64,000 nucleotides of DNA from Leptoclinus maculatus (GCA_032191485.1 JAVDOI010000007.1:1342001-1406000), one strand, 5' to 3'. Numbered from the stretch's first letter, positions 1-12,829 are shown. Numbers and translations: made by a program. The notes: generated by a model not told the origin, from the letters alone.

Positions 1-362
1 CAAAATAGCTATGAGTCGGAGGACTAATAACCTTAGGTTCAAATAGTAACCTTGGTTGTACTGGGTACCATAAAAACTATTAGGTACATTTGTTAATACA
101 GGTTCAGAGAACAAGAGCATTGATAGATCTGCCAATAGGGAGGACTGTTTAAACGCCGGTTCATAAAACACTAAGAATGGCAAATCTGCCACTTTAGGAG
201 GTGGATTTGGTACATTCATGTTTCTGAATAATAAAATTGACAAATCAACCTACTCGACCGCGGCTCTGGGAGCAAACAAATATTAAACAGTTTAGAAAAT
301 ATTCCGGAAAACATTGCAAACTTTCTTAGGAATCCAAATTTATAGAAAAACAAAATTAGAAA

Positions 363-560
363 ATGGGGTCGAACGCTAGTAAGATCAGTGGGAAGAAACC
401 TTAAAAGGGGAGGTGAAATACATGAAGATGAAAGATGAAGAAAGCATTAAAACATGTAAAGAGATGGAAAGAAAAATATGGGTTTGATGAGAAATTGACA
501 GTCACAGGATGTTAAGTTTTGGTTGACCAGATAGAGGGAAAAAAGTAAGGGAAAGAAGAA
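363..560 (+). pseudogene. Retroviral gag start (matrix-like), broken
   Basis: An ATG at 363 opens a frame beginning Met-Gly-Ser-Asn-Ala-Ser-Lys, which fits the N-myristoylation signal of retroviral matrix proteins. The frame stops after about a dozen codons. Lysine- and tryptophan-bearing sequence in other frames continues to about 560 (a segment reading KYGFDEKLTVTG near 475-510), resembling the matrix helical region of fish ERVs. It is immediately followed by the 46-bp tandem array. The gag assignment rests on the Met-Gly start and on its position upstream of the other retroviral parts; no domain search was possible. Confidence 0.55.
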
Positions 561-564
561 AAAA

Positions 565-846
565 CTAAACTATTAGGTTCAGATAGTGACCTTAGGTTCG
601 GGGAACACTAAAAAACTATTAGGTTCAGATAGTAACCTTAGGTTCGGGGAACACTAAAAAACTATTAGGTTCAGATAGTAACCTTAGGTTCGGGGAACAC
701 TAAAAAACTATTAGGTTCAGATAGTAACCTTAGGTTCGGGGAACACTAAAAAACTATTAGGTTCAGATAGTAACCTTAGGTTCGGGGAACACTAAAAAAC
801 TATTAGGTTCAGATAGTGACCTTAGGTTCGAGGAACACTGAAATTG
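565..846. repeat. 46-bp tandem array, six copies, inside ERV gag/leader
   Basis: Six copies of a 46-bp unit start at 571, 617, 663, 709, 755 and 801 (measured at the word tattaggttc). The units are nearly identical; the first and last carry gtgacc where the inner ones carry gtaacc. Diverged versions of the same words (aaccttaggttc, actattaggt) occur at about 25-95 and 850-895, outside the clean array. The unit contains stops in all forward frames, so it is not coding. It sits between the gag start at 363 and the later gag segment at 981. Confidence 0.95.
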
Positions 847-980
847 ACAATCTACTAGGTTTAAAAATAGTTTCGACCTTGGCTCGAGGAGCCTAAAAAA
901 CTAACACTTTAGTGAACTAAGGAAAGATTTTATTTTTTAGTACTAAGCTAAAGGACAGATTCAACTTTTTCACTATAAAG

Positions 981-1740
981 ATGAAGAATGAGGAAAGTGC
1001 TGACGTGACTAATTCTCCTGATTTGTTCCCAAGTCTACATTTTTGTGTGAATCCAGACAATGAAGTGGTATGCACCAGGCGGCCTCCTCCGAACCTTCCC
1101 CCACCCTCTGCTTCACCCCCAGATCTTCCACAGCTTGCTCAAACTTCACGGGCTCCCGATCCGAAAACTCCTCTCCTCTCTCTCCCGTCTCCCACTGTCC
1201 CGGAGGCTCTCAGACAAAACACAGAAACTACAACTGAGCTTGTGACGACACTGAGAAAAGTCATGAGCGAGACTTTTGGCAGACCGCTCTACAGGCCAGC
1301 ATCCGCTAAATCAGACGCAGAATACGGTGAGCAACACACACCAGTAGTACTATGCTGTACACACAGCAACAGTGTTGCAGCAAAAGAAAAGAAAAAAGGG
1401 AAACAAAATATGCTATTTGACTATGATAATGATGATGAAATGTCTGAACATGTTTGTCCTAATGTGTATTTCCGAGACAACCAATAACGTGGAGCTTTCC
1501 GCGGACGGAACAGAGGACGAGGGGAGAGCCGAGGAGGAGGAGGAGGGTTCGGGAGAAGGAGCGGAGCTTCATCTGTGGAGAAGAGGGGCACTGGGCACGG
1601 GAGTGCAGGAGCAGAACAAGAGTGGACGGGGGAGGGACATCGGAAGAGGAGACCGTCAGGACACCACATTCAACAGATGAATCAGGTCATGTAAAAACAC
1701 GCACACACACTGATGCAGAGACACAGACTGATGGTGAAGA
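981..1740 (+). pseudogene. Retroviral gag, proline-rich and Arg/Gly-rich C-terminal part
   Basis: An open frame of 168 codons (981-1487) is rich in proline in its first half (RRPPPNLPPPSASPPDLPQL at residues 33-52), as in the region between matrix and capsid of gammaretrovirus-like gag proteins. After the stop at 1485-1487, the same frame continues as an Arg/Gly-rich stretch (RGAFRGRNRGRG, near 1489-1524) to about 1690. That resembles a nucleocapsid tail lacking a zinc knuckle. No intact capsid homology is recognisable by eye, so part of gag is probably deleted. Confidence 0.5.
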
Positions 1741-2160
1741 ATAATAGATAGAAATATTAGAACTATATCAAATAGAATTGTGGGGTTAGAGTTATTGAGA
1801 TGTGCGAAGTAGTATTTTTGTGTGATTTTGGAGCATGTACAAACAGAATATCTATCGGTACCATGCAGAGAATGAAAGTGGTTTGAATAAACGATTGACT
1901 GTTGTGTGCAAGAGGTTTCTAACTCACCAAATTATTACTACGGTCTTGATAAACTGGGTCACGGTCACAGCAGAGACTGTGCTCTTATCTAAATTAAACA
2001 GAATAAGTGAGACACTTGTTCCTCTCTCCTCTGCTGAGGAAGAGGCTTTGAAAACAATGAATGCAGTTAAAACAGCTAAATTCGACCCACCAGGGGAAGA
2101 ATCTTACTTTATGTGGATGAACATGATCATAAAGTAAGCAAACAAAAACAAACTCCAACT
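1741..2160 (+). other. ERV interior without recognisable domain
   Basis: About 420 bases between the gag end and the reverse transcriptase thumb. A 100-codon frame (1835-2137) is open, but I recognise no protease or polymerase motif such as the YxDD box. The reverse transcriptase palm would be expected here in an intact provirus and is absent. Confidence 0.4.
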
Positions 2161-2480
2161 CTGGAAAGAAAAAGTTAAATATTTGTGTTATGATTTATCT
2201 AAAGATGGCCGATCATTAGATAACAAAAGAAGAAGACAAATTATGTCATTCTTAGAAATGACTAATTTCTGTAGAAATTGGGGTTCTAATTACGCTGAAT
2301 TAAGCAAAACCTTTATCAAAATTGATATTACAAGTGCGAGATGCAGTACAATTCGGTTTATAAGTGCATAGCACACAAAACAGGTACTGACTCCGTTTCA
2401 ACAGGAAACAGTAAAGCTGATGAGGAAGCATGCAAACGAATGCTCCACAGCAAAAATAAAAACTGATTGGGTCAAAATGA
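2160..2480 (+). pseudogene. Retroviral reverse transcriptase thumb and RNase H remnant
   Basis: The frame at 2183-2371 contains YDLSKDGRSLDNKRRRQIMS followed by LEMTNFCRNWGSNYAELSK, matching the connection/thumb segment of gammaretrovirus-like polymerases. About 30 codons later, a piece reading STGNSKADEEA (near 2395-2430) matches the final helix of retroviral RNase H. The catalytic palm and most of RNase H are missing, and the two pieces lie in broken frames. Confidence 0.7.
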
Positions 2481-2629
2481 AACGATGGTTTTTGGGAATG
2501 ACCTGAGGGCAAACTAATACTACCGAAAGCTCTATATAGATATGTGGCTCTTTTGAGCCATGGGTTGAACCATGTCTCAAGAGGTGGGATGGTATCTATG
2601 GTAAACGGGGTGTTTACAGCCTATGGCTT

Positions 2630-3035
2630 TAATAATTACAAAAAAAAAATGTTTAGGTCTAGTATGCACGTTATGTGCAAAATATAATCCATTTCAACAC
2701 ATTTGCATGGATTTCATTGAACTAAACTAATATGAAGGGAAGAAATATTGTTTGACAATAATTGACAGATACTCTAAATGGATCGAGGTATTTCCAACCA
2801 AAACACCAGATGTATTAAAAAAAAATGCAAAGGATTTGACTAAAGACATAAATATGTTTTGATTAACCAGAAATAATTTGTTGTGAAAATGATACACATT
2901 TTGTGAACAAGAGGATAAAACATTTGGCTGAGGTATTTGGAATAAAATATCATTGCTCTTATCATCCACAGTCAGCAGGGTTGATAGAAAGAACAAATGG
3001 TACAATTAGATCAAAATTAAGAGCAAATATCTTGC
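2630..3035 (+). pseudogene. Retroviral integrase core, broken
   Basis: The segment holds the integrase catalytic core. A MDFIEL motif near 2708 carries the first acidic residue, IDRYSKWIEVFPTK lies near 2762-2803, a CENDTHFVN motif near 2882 carries the second aspartate, and YHPQSAGLIERTNG near 2960-3002 carries the catalytic glutamate. All three positions of the DDE triad are therefore still visible, but stop codons and frame changes (for example the tga after KDINMF near 2860) break the frame. The N-terminal zinc-binding part is not recognisable beyond a few cysteine codons. Confidence 0.85.
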
Positions 3036-3480
3036 CGAGCCTAAACCATTTCTAACATATGGGAGAAAATACAGGAAAATGTTACAAAGAAAAGAGATTA
3101 CGTCCTCTCCCACTCAGGGGGACTCATAACAAGTCCACGCTCAAGGTTATGAAAACTTGGAATGCACCGAGGTGGGGGGGGGAACCGTTAAACACACCAA
3201 CAGCTAGCAGAGCACATAGCAGAGCATAAAAAAGGTGAAACAATTGTCCGCAACAAAGTAGGGCCACTGATAACTCTTAATCTTGAGACACCTGTTTCCT
3301 CTGAGTGAGTCTGGAAGAACAGGGAAGCGAAAGCCTCTGGGGCCGCTTGTCTGACCAGTGAAGGCACAACTAACACGCTCAGAGGGTTTAGAGGTGTCTG
3401 TAAGAAAAGAAAGGAGCTCAGTGGGAGAACTAACATGGCGGAAATTGGGAAAATTAAATAGCCAGGGCTATTTGGGATAA
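3036..3480 (+). other. ERV interior between integrase and envelope end
   Basis: No retroviral domain can be recognised here. A surface-subunit gene of normal size (over 1 kb) would not fit, so the envelope surface part must be largely deleted. The minus-strand frames here have no support. Confidence 0.4.
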
Positions 3481-3539
3481 AGGAACTATGTTTTGCTTTG
3501 CTTTAGCGGCGTTAATAATAATTAGTCCAATATTATGGT

Positions 3540-3865
3540 AGGAAGTTAGGCAGATAAAATTGACAATTAATAATACAGAATACAACCACACGAACATTGA
3601 CAAGCTGGGAAATGACCAAACAGGTTTCAAATGTGCTTTACAATTTGTTTTCTCTTCCTCAAACTGACTAGTCGCAGCAATTGTGTCACTCTGCACTATC
3701 TGTTGCCTCCTGTTTCTCACCCGATGCAGCAAACTATACTTGTTTTCAGAAGGAGTTCCTTGTAGGGACCTTGATATGATGCATGTTATGAAAAACATCA
3801 CACAGACAACTGATGGATACGATGCCGAGGGCTGGCACCTAGTGGTTCTGGGGAGATAAGCTTAA
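3540..3865 (+). pseudogene. Envelope transmembrane-subunit end (membrane anchor and tail)
   Basis: A segment with asparagine-glycosylation-like codons (3550-3600) is followed by a hydrophobic, cysteine-containing run (about 3675-3725, with the word CTICCLLFL) and then a hydrophilic tail ending in a stop before 3865. This order fits the ectodomain end, membrane anchor and cytoplasmic tail of a retroviral TM subunit. The position between integrase and LTR supports the call; sequence similarity by eye is weak, and the frame is interrupted upstream of the anchor. Confidence 0.45.
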
Positions 3866-4148
3866 TCAGTGGAGCGGAACTGGTGCATCGGCACAGTGGT
3901 GAGGTCATTCTATGACCTATGGATGGCTCCTGCCTGCGTAACCTCCTAGAGACAGACCACGACCAAAAGGTCAGCACCATCTGGCAGTGCAGTCAGTTTT
4001 GTGTACATAGATGACATGGGGGGGGGGGGGGGTCCCTAGGTGAAACTCAGATTGCTGCGGGGTTTGAATAAGTGCTATTTTGGTGGTCAGCGATAGGTAG
4101 AGGGGTCAGGATGTGTTACTGGCGGGATGAGGGAGGAGTCTAAAAAAA

Positions 4149-5216
4149 ATGTTTGGTTCAGTTTGATTGTACTTTCATACCATGTTTGAGGAGATTGTTG
4201 CAGCGATGAATTGATGTTGACATGACTAAACAGACTCTAGTGTAATTACAGACTTTCCAGCAGGATGGTGAGGAGCTGGGAGGTGACGACTACAACGAGG
4301 CGTAACAGCCCTGTTTCAACGAAATGCTTACACTGAACTGTAGATCAATGATGATTCGTAGGTCGAAAATTTAGAGAATAGACAAAATATATAACTTTCA
4401 ATATAATCCATATACGAAGGCCTTTGATTTATATTCATCATGTATTGTTTTGTTATGCATTACACATGTTTCTTTACACATTACACCACATTCAAAAATA
4501 CACATTTATTTCTATGTATGTTTTGTATTTCATGTATGTCTGGACATTTATTAAATTTTATAGGAGGAGAAGGCTGAACGTTTTTGATTATTTGTTTATG
4601 CATTTGATTTTATTATTTGTTTATACAATAGTATAAAGAGGTGGGTTATGTTGGGTCAGAAAATCTAAATGAATATCATATGTGTGCTTTGGTGTCCTCA
4701 TGAGAAGGTTCCTGACCTGCATATGTGTGAACTTGCTCTGACATTAGACTCAGCGACTGATAAGTCTATCAAAGTGTCGAAGGCCTGCTGAGGGAGGGAG
4801 CTCCCTCGGCACCAGGTCCTAAATCGGAATGACAACAAGGATTGTGGAGGCGCTGAAGATGTTGTGAGAACGTCCTGATTGCGAGGAGACGACCTTAGTG
4901 CCAGGGCAGACGCTTAAGTGAAGTAACTGATACACTTCACTGAAGCGGGGCGTGAACGCAATTTATGTGCGTCACCTTGGGTGACGAAGATCTCAACTTG
5001 AAACAACCCATGTACCAATCATTGTGACTGTTTTACTATCCATGACCAATCATATGCAGTTGTTTTGTAGTATATATGCAAGTGGCTCAGAGTTAGACCT
5101 CTGAGCAATCCTGACATGTTGTATGTATGTGATCAGCCTTACTCCTTCTTGTGCGCAAAGAATAAATGTCCTGTGATTAATGATTTTCAACCGGTCTTGA
5201 GTGAATTTTTCTATCA
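4149..5216 (+). mobile_element. Putative 3' LTR of the endogenous retrovirus
   Basis: A purine-rich tract (gatgagggaggag, 4127-4139) precedes a TG at about 4149, as expected for a polypurine tract next to an LTR. Near the right end are a CCAAT-like word (5044), a TATA box (tatatatgca, 5071) and an AATAAA (5161). The stretch ends with a CA near 5216. These signals appear in the order U3-R-U5. Without the 5' LTR for comparison the exact limits remain inferred. Confidence 0.5.
5044..5166 (+). promoter_or_regulatory. Retroviral LTR core promoter and poly(A) signal
   Basis: A ccaat word at 5046, a TATA box at about 5070-5077 and an aataaa at 5161-5166 are spaced as in retroviral LTRs, where transcription would start about 30 bases after the TATA box. 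The host sequence downstream could in principle receive transcripts from here. Confidence 0.5.
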
Positions 5217-5282
5217 GAAATCCAGAAAATAATTAATACCTGACTACTCAGTTTAAGTGTCTTTCAGATTTGTTTTTTTACT

Positions 5283-5744
5283 TTACAGCCCAACACTTAA
5301 CAGATTCAGACTCACCATTCTAAACAGCAGCATGCAGCTGTCTTCAGCAAAAAGGCTGGAAGATAAAAAAGAAGGAGATGTCTTCTTCAATGTGACCGCG
5401 ATGGAGTCAGCAGTTTCAGGTTCCTCAAGGTTCACATAATTAAGAACCTGACCTGGACTCAAAACGCCAACGCAAGACAGCGGCTCTTCTTCTTCTTCCT
5501 GGCTGAGGAGGCTCAACATGGGGTACATCCCAAGTCTCTTATTTGTCATCCTCGATCCTCGCTGGAACTGGAAGTTGTTCTGCTCCACCATATTGACGGC
5601 CGTCCCAAAGCTCCTATTTCTGCTCGGAGGAGCGAGGATTGAGGATCGAGGAGGGATCTCCGAGGAGCCATGAGCAAGGACGCACAAGAACAGCCTTCCA
5701 GGAAGTGTTTTAACGGCCGACACGCTGTGCACTGCATTGTTCAT
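5283..5744 (-). CDS. Unrecognised 153-codon frame with adjoining splice donor
   Basis: A minus-strand frame starts at 5744 and runs to a stop at 5283. Its product has a weakly hydrophobic N-terminal patch (residues about 13-25), a run of five glutamates near residue 85, and no family I recognise. At about 5308 the minus strand reads AATG followed by gtgagt, a good 5' splice donor, so the coding part might end there as an exon rather than at the stop. Upstream on the minus strand, TATA-like words (ttatatattttata) occur near 5800-5825. The region 5590-5720 also has the repetitive gaggatcgaggag character common in fish transposon ends, so it could equally be a chance frame in a repeat. The ERV ends about 70 bases from its downstream end. 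Confidence 0.25.
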   Translation of the reverse strand: MNNAVHSVSAVKTLPGRLFLCVLAHGSSEIPPRSSILAPPSRNRSFGTAVNMVEQNNFQFQRGSRMTNKRLGMYPMLSLLSQEEEEEPLSCVGVLSPGQVLNYVNLEEPETADSIAVTLKKTSPSFLSSSLFAEDSCMLLFRMVSLNLLSVGL

Positions 5745-6235
5745 CAGTTATGTGATTGGACGCTGCAGTCGATCGGACTGATCTGATTTTTCTAAATATC
5801 TAAAATATAAAATATATAAAGGTATTTCCCCTAATAACTTTCATTATGGATGTAATTAAAGTCAGAGAGAGCTGGAGAGACAAAATACTTTTTACATCTT
5901 TTATCATCATTTCCATGCAGTCACGCAAGGTTGATAAGTAATATAAACATGTCGGTTTGATGAGTTATATCATTTAAGTTTAACCTGAAACATTGAGCCG
6001 AATTAATTAATTCCAGTATTCAAGAGAAACCATAATCATATTCTGGGTTAATTAATAATGATTTCACAACCATAATTTCAAAACGTACAGACGCAAATAA
6101 TTAATAAACATGACAAACGCATTCCATTGGTAGAAATCGGTCCTGCGCTTATAAACAGGACACAGAACACAGTTTGTTAAAGAGGTAACAGGCTACAGAG
6201 AGAAAACACCTCTACTCTGGCAGTGACGATAACTG
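5745..6235. other. AT-rich spacer, no gene seen
   Basis: No supported coding frame. A short segment at 6172-6232 (words taacaggcta and gataactgt) recurs in diverged form at 8772-8838, on the other side of the LINE pair, so both are parts of one older repeat. Confidence 0.5.
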
Positions 6236-6239
6236 TCTT

Positions 6240-8161
6240 TATTAGTTATTAGTATTATTAGTTATTTAGCAGACGCTTTTATCCAAAGCAACTTACAATA
6301 AGATATTCAAGAGAACTACTAGTCACCAGAAGTCATAAGTGCATCTCCTTTTTTAAACAAGCATCTAAGAGCATAAACCAGAGCAAAAGTACAGAAACAA
6401 ACTAGTATGAATACACTAAGTGCTGAGTGGAAGTCTCAGGGTAGTTCTTCTTGAAGAGGTGAGTTGTCAGCCTGATGAAAGATGGGCAGCGACTCTGCTG
6501 TCCTGACATCAGTGGGGAGTTCATTCCACCACTGTGGGGCCAGGACAGAAAACAGCCGTGATCGGGTCGATCGGCCGCAGGGACCTCTGAGCGACGGGGC
6601 GACCGATCGCCCCGAGGCAGCAGAGCTAAGTGGTCGGGCGGGGGTGTAGGGCTCGACCATGGCCTGGAGATAGGAAGGAGCTGTTCCTTTCACTGCCCTG
6701 TAGGCTAGCACCAGAGTCTTAGACTGGATGAGCTCTTACAGGGAGCCAGTGTAGAGAACGGAGAAGGGAAGTTGTGTGGGAGAACTTGGGGCGATTGAAC
6801 ACCAGGCGAGCTGCAGCTTTCTGGACAAGCTCCAGAGGTCTGATGGCCGACGCCGGGGCTCCGGCAAGTAGTGAGTTGCAGTAGTCCAGGCGGGAGATGA
6901 CAAGAGCCTGGATGAGCACCTGCGCCGTCTCCTCAGTGAGGAAGGAGTGAATCCTCCTGATGTTGTAGAGCAGGAATCTGCAGGAGCGTGTAACTGATGC
7001 AATGTTTGCTGAGAACAACAGTTGGTCATCCAGGGTCACACCCAGATTCCTCGCAGTCCGAGTTGGCGTCACCACGGTATCGTCAATGGTGATGGACAGG
7101 TCTCGGTGCGGGCAACCCTTCCCCGGGAGGAACAGTAGCTCGGTTTTGTCCAGGTTGAGCTTCAGGTGGTGTGTCATCGGCATAACAATGGTAGGAGAAG
7201 TCATGCGAGCGAATAACAGAACCCAGAGATGTTGTGAAGAGCGAGAAGAGAAGGGGGCCCAGGACTGAACCTTGTGGAACCCCCGTAGTCAGCATGCGTG
7301 GTTCCGACACGGCCCCCCTCCATGTCACCTGGTAGGATCGACCTGTCAGGTAGGATGCAAACAGGGAGAGTGCAGAGCCTGAGACGTGGAGAGGAGGATC
7401 TGGTGGTTCACTGTGTTGAACGCCGCAGACAGGTCCAGGAGAATCAGGACAGAGGAGAGAGAGTTAGCTCTTGCGGCGTGAAGCGACTCTGTCACCGCAA
7501 GGAGGGCTGTCTCTGTCGAGGGACCCACCTTGAACCCGGACTGGTGGGGGTCCAAGAGGCTGTTGGTTAAAGACAGCACGTTCAGCAAGTGTTTTGGATA
7601 AAAAGGGTAGAAGAGAAACCGGTCTGAAGTTCTTGACATCAGAGGAGTCAAGTGATGGTTTCTTCAGAAGGGGGGTGACTCTGGCAGTCTTGACAGCCGT
7701 GGGAAAGCATCCTGAAACAAGAGATGTGTTGATGAGGTGGGCGAGGAAAGGAAGGAGTTCAGTCGCAATAGACTGAAGAAGAGGGGAGGGGATCGGGTCA
7801 AGGGAGCACGTGGTGGGGCGGTTAGAGGTAACAAGGTTGAGGACCTGAATGCGAAGCACATGAGGCTGCTGCCACGAGGGGCCAGCGATGAGGGGCGCCA
7901 GTGAGGCAGAAGCTTAAGGATTTTCGGCCCTGTGGTGTGCATGGATAGTTTGTTGGATTTAGGAGACTGCGTGGTGCCCATCAGGTTGTTACCTGCACAG
8001 AGTGACCCGGAGTAACCGGTGAGTGTCCCAAGCAGGGAACGATAGGAAGGACATGTTTTCTCCTTTGCTGATGAACTGGACGTCGGCTTGCTCCTACAAA
8101 CGAAACTGGAAAAAAAGTAATTTGGACATTTGCCAATCACGTCCATTCGTAATGAAGACAC
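6240..8161 (-). mobile_element. L2-clade non-LTR retrotransposon, 5'-truncated, decayed
   Basis: Read on the minus strand, this is the reverse transcriptase and 3' end of a fish L2 (Maui-like) LINE. In order it shows: conserved block FRPVSLLPFLSKTLAERAVF (about 7640-7580); the palm segment with LILLDLSAAFNTVNHQILL (about 7445-7385); TGVPQGSVLGPLLFSLF (about 7285-7235) followed by YHCYADDT, the catalytic YADD box (about 7185-7160); NLGVTLDD; and the C-terminal block LDYCNSLLAGAP (about 6890-6855) running to LAPQWWNELP (about 6550-6520). The 3' tail at 6262-6303 contains the agcagacgcttttatccaaa word typical of these elements. Several frame changes (frames overlap at 7464-7859 and 7346-7651) make it a pseudogene. 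The endonuclease domain is missing. Confidence 0.85.
6436..7859 (-). pseudogene. L2 reverse transcriptase, frameshifted
   Basis: The protein-coding part of the L2 element. The frames at 7859-7464, 7651-7346, 7328-7083, 7204-6719 and 6711-6436 each carry successive blocks of one reverse transcriptase, so at least four frame changes have accumulated. The YADD catalytic motif is still readable at about 7180-7165. Function in an intact element would be target-primed reverse transcription of the LINE RNA at a nicked chromosomal site; this copy cannot make the enzyme. Confidence 0.85.
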
Positions 8162-8640
8162 ATGGAAACTGAGCAGAGCCTACTGTACTCACTGTATACA
8201 GCCCACCTGTGGTGCAGCTATAGTAAATCAAAGATGAAGAAGATTCAGGTGGCATTTAATGATGCTTTTAGGATCTTGCTCAAGCTTCCAAGGTGGACAA
8301 GTGCTAGTCATATGTTTGTGAGTCGTAATGTTCCCACCTTCCATGCTGTGTTGAGGAATTTCATTTACAAATTTAAATGTTGATTAAATGACTCAGAAAA
8401 TGTAATTATAAAGGCCTTAACTGATCCAACACAAAGTGACACACGGTATTCTTCTTGTTTCTGGAAACATTGGAACAAATGTCTGTATGTGTTTAACAAT
8501 GAGTGACTTGTTTTAACTGCAGTGATTACACCTGTTTCTTGGTGTCCTCGTATTGTATATTGTTGTTGTATTTGTGTTTTCTATATGGACCAATGAGTCT
8601 GAAATAAAAGTTGAATTAATATACTGTTAAATACAAACCT
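8162..8640 (+). mobile_element. 3' end of a second non-LTR retrotransposon (RT C-terminus)
   Basis: The plus-strand frame at 8162-8383 reads SLYTAHLWCSYSKSKMKKIQ, then VAFNDAFRILLKLPRW and SASHMFVSRNVPTFHAVLRN. This is the C-terminal segment after the polymerase domain that is widespread in predicted fish LINE proteins. After the stop, the same homology continues to about 8500. The 3' untranslated part ends with AATAAA (8601-8606) near 8640. It lies head-to-head with the L2 element, and the junction falls at about 8161. I cannot assign a clade by eye. Confidence 0.65.
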
Positions 8641-9134
8641 CTCAGCCATTCATTCATGTAAGAAACAAACATTCTCCTTCAGGAGAACATGGCTGGATAT
8701 AACACATTTGTAAATATACGACTAGAGCTAACCAGGAGCTGTGAATAGAGAATGCAAGTTGGGATTGATGAGCAGGTTTTTGTCAAACAGATAACAGGCT
8801 ATAGAAAACACTGCTGCCCTGACAGGGATGATAACTGTGGGCCTTTAGTTCAGTGCACGTGTGCAGACACAAACTCTATCAAAAGTATCTACGGCTGTTA
8901 TAACCAACTGACAGCTTCTACAGCTGTGATCAGCTGCTGCCGTCACCAGAAACAGATGCTGTTCAGAGAAAAGGACGTTCCCTGCTTTTTCTCTCCTTGC
9001 ATGGTTTCCCTGAGTCTCTCCAGGAATCCCTGGTGGGACGTGGACGTGCATTAGAGACCTGGGCTGCACCACATGTATATGCCCTTCACACTTTAACAAA
9101 CACGCACACCAATCAAACAATGGGAAGTGATGGT
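8641..9134. other. Spacer, no gene seen
   Basis: Frames on both strands here are short and unsupported. It includes the diverged partner (8772-8838) of the segment at 6172-6232. Confidence 0.4.
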
Positions 9135-9250
9135 AAAAGGACATGCATTTGTACAGCACCTTTCTAGTCTTCCAACCACTAAACACCACACATCATCATT
9201 CACCCATTCACACCCATTCATACACTGATGGCAGAGGCTACCATGCAAGG
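9135..9250 (+). repeat. Dispersed teleost repeat A, partial copy
   Basis: Contains the words cattcacccattcacac and catacactgatggcagaggc, shared with fuller copies at 22240-22500 and 45605-45870 in this window. The family is common in teleost genomes, and I cannot assign it to a transposon class with confidence. Confidence 0.7.
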
Positions 9251-9419
9251 TGTGTTGTGTTCAGAATGTCTCAGCAAAAGGAAAAGCCCCCCCCCCCCCC
9301 CCTTGCTCCTTCGTCCGTCAGCAAAACAAGGCCGAATCAGCTGGTTCAAGTTAAAATCAAAAGGTATTTAATATCTAACAAAAGCATGCAGTTACAAACT
9401 GAATCACACTATGAATAAC

Positions 9420-9422
<3 letters not shown>

Positions 9423-9457
<35 letters not shown>
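9423..9457. repeat. (AT)n microsatellite
   Basis: Uninterrupted AT dinucleotide run, about 17 units, next to a poly-C stretch at 9289-9302. Confidence 0.98.
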
Positions 9458-9461
<4 letters not shown>

Positions 9462-9580
9462 CCATGGAATAGAGACCTAATATGTTCCCCACAACAGCCT
9501 GGCCAGAAGAGTCTCTGGAATGTCTCATATTTCACATTCGTCACTACATTGATCAGCTCAGAGATTGTCTGAACCCGTCG

Positions 9581-9981
9581 TGTCACGGTTAGGCTTTGCC
9601 TCTTGTGTGTGTGAGAGTGTTTCTTCGGATTGTTCTTTCTCTTCACCTGCCCCTGGCTTTTTCCTCTGCCAACCCCACGCTGCACTCATTCAACTCACCT
9701 GCCTTCAATCTCCTCATCACCACACACACATATACTCCTCTGCTTTCCCTGTTCTGGTTGTCAGATTGTCATTTGTTCCTCCCCGTGTGCTCGTCATGTT
9801 TCCAGTGTCTCCAGAGTTTTCCCTCGTGTTTGTCTCTATGGTTTGTGACTTTGCTCCCCGTTAGTCGTTTTGAGTTCCCGTGTCTGTTTGTTTTTGTGCA
9901 AAGTAAAGAACCTTGCCTTCCACCTCGTCTCCAGTGTCTGTGTCTGCGCTTGAGTCTTTGCTCTACTCCGGAAGTCTGACA
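9581..9981 (+). mobile_element. Solo LTR (Gypsy-type), TSD cgtcg
   Basis: The 401-bp segment starts tgtcacggttagg and ends ggaagtctgaca, giving TGTCA...TGACA ends. The five bases before it (9576-9580, cgtcg) are repeated exactly after it (9982-9986), the signature of LTR-element integration. The start matches the outer end of the LTRs at 34529-37321 read on the minus strand (…ttaggctttgcc), and the end matches their inner end (ctgcg-tt-gagtc), so it is the same LTR family. A variant poly(A) signal (agtaaa) lies at about 9902. No internal region remains, so it is a solo LTR left by LTR-LTR recombination. Confidence 0.92.
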
Positions 9982-9986
9982 CGTCG

Positions 9987-12732
<2,746 letters not shown>

Positions 12733-12829
12733 CAGGTCTTCAACTAAAATTACAAAAGGTCCAGATTGAGAAAATCTCCTCGGGCAAAGGTCCGGAACAT
12801 TACAATAATATCTAACTTATGCTATTTAG

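Larger units (their letters stand above)
1..5216 (+). mobile_element. Decayed endogenous retrovirus, 5' LTR outside window
   Basis: Read left to right, this stretch has the order of a provirus: leader, a gag start beginning Met-Gly, a proline-rich then Arg/Gly-rich gag end, a short reverse transcriptase/RNase H remnant, an integrase core, an envelope transmembrane end, and a 3' LTR with promoter and poly(A) signal. The integrase motifs resemble gammaretrovirus-like and epsilonretrovirus-like fish ERVs. Every coding part is interrupted by stops or frameshifts. Only about 450 bases separate the gag end from the reverse transcriptase thumb, so protease and most of the polymerase are deleted, as is most of the envelope. 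The copy cannot be functional. The 5' LTR must lie left of base 1, so no target duplication can be tested. The left limit is simply the window edge; the right limit is the inferred LTR end. Confidence 0.85.

Noticed and set aside
565..846. CRISPR-like array (46-bp repeats)
   Set aside because: The units are direct tandem copies without unique spacers, in a vertebrate genome, inside an ERV.
6719..7204. 161-codon L2 frame as an intact gene
   Set aside because: It is one block of a reverse transcriptase whose other blocks lie in different frames; the element is a pseudogene.
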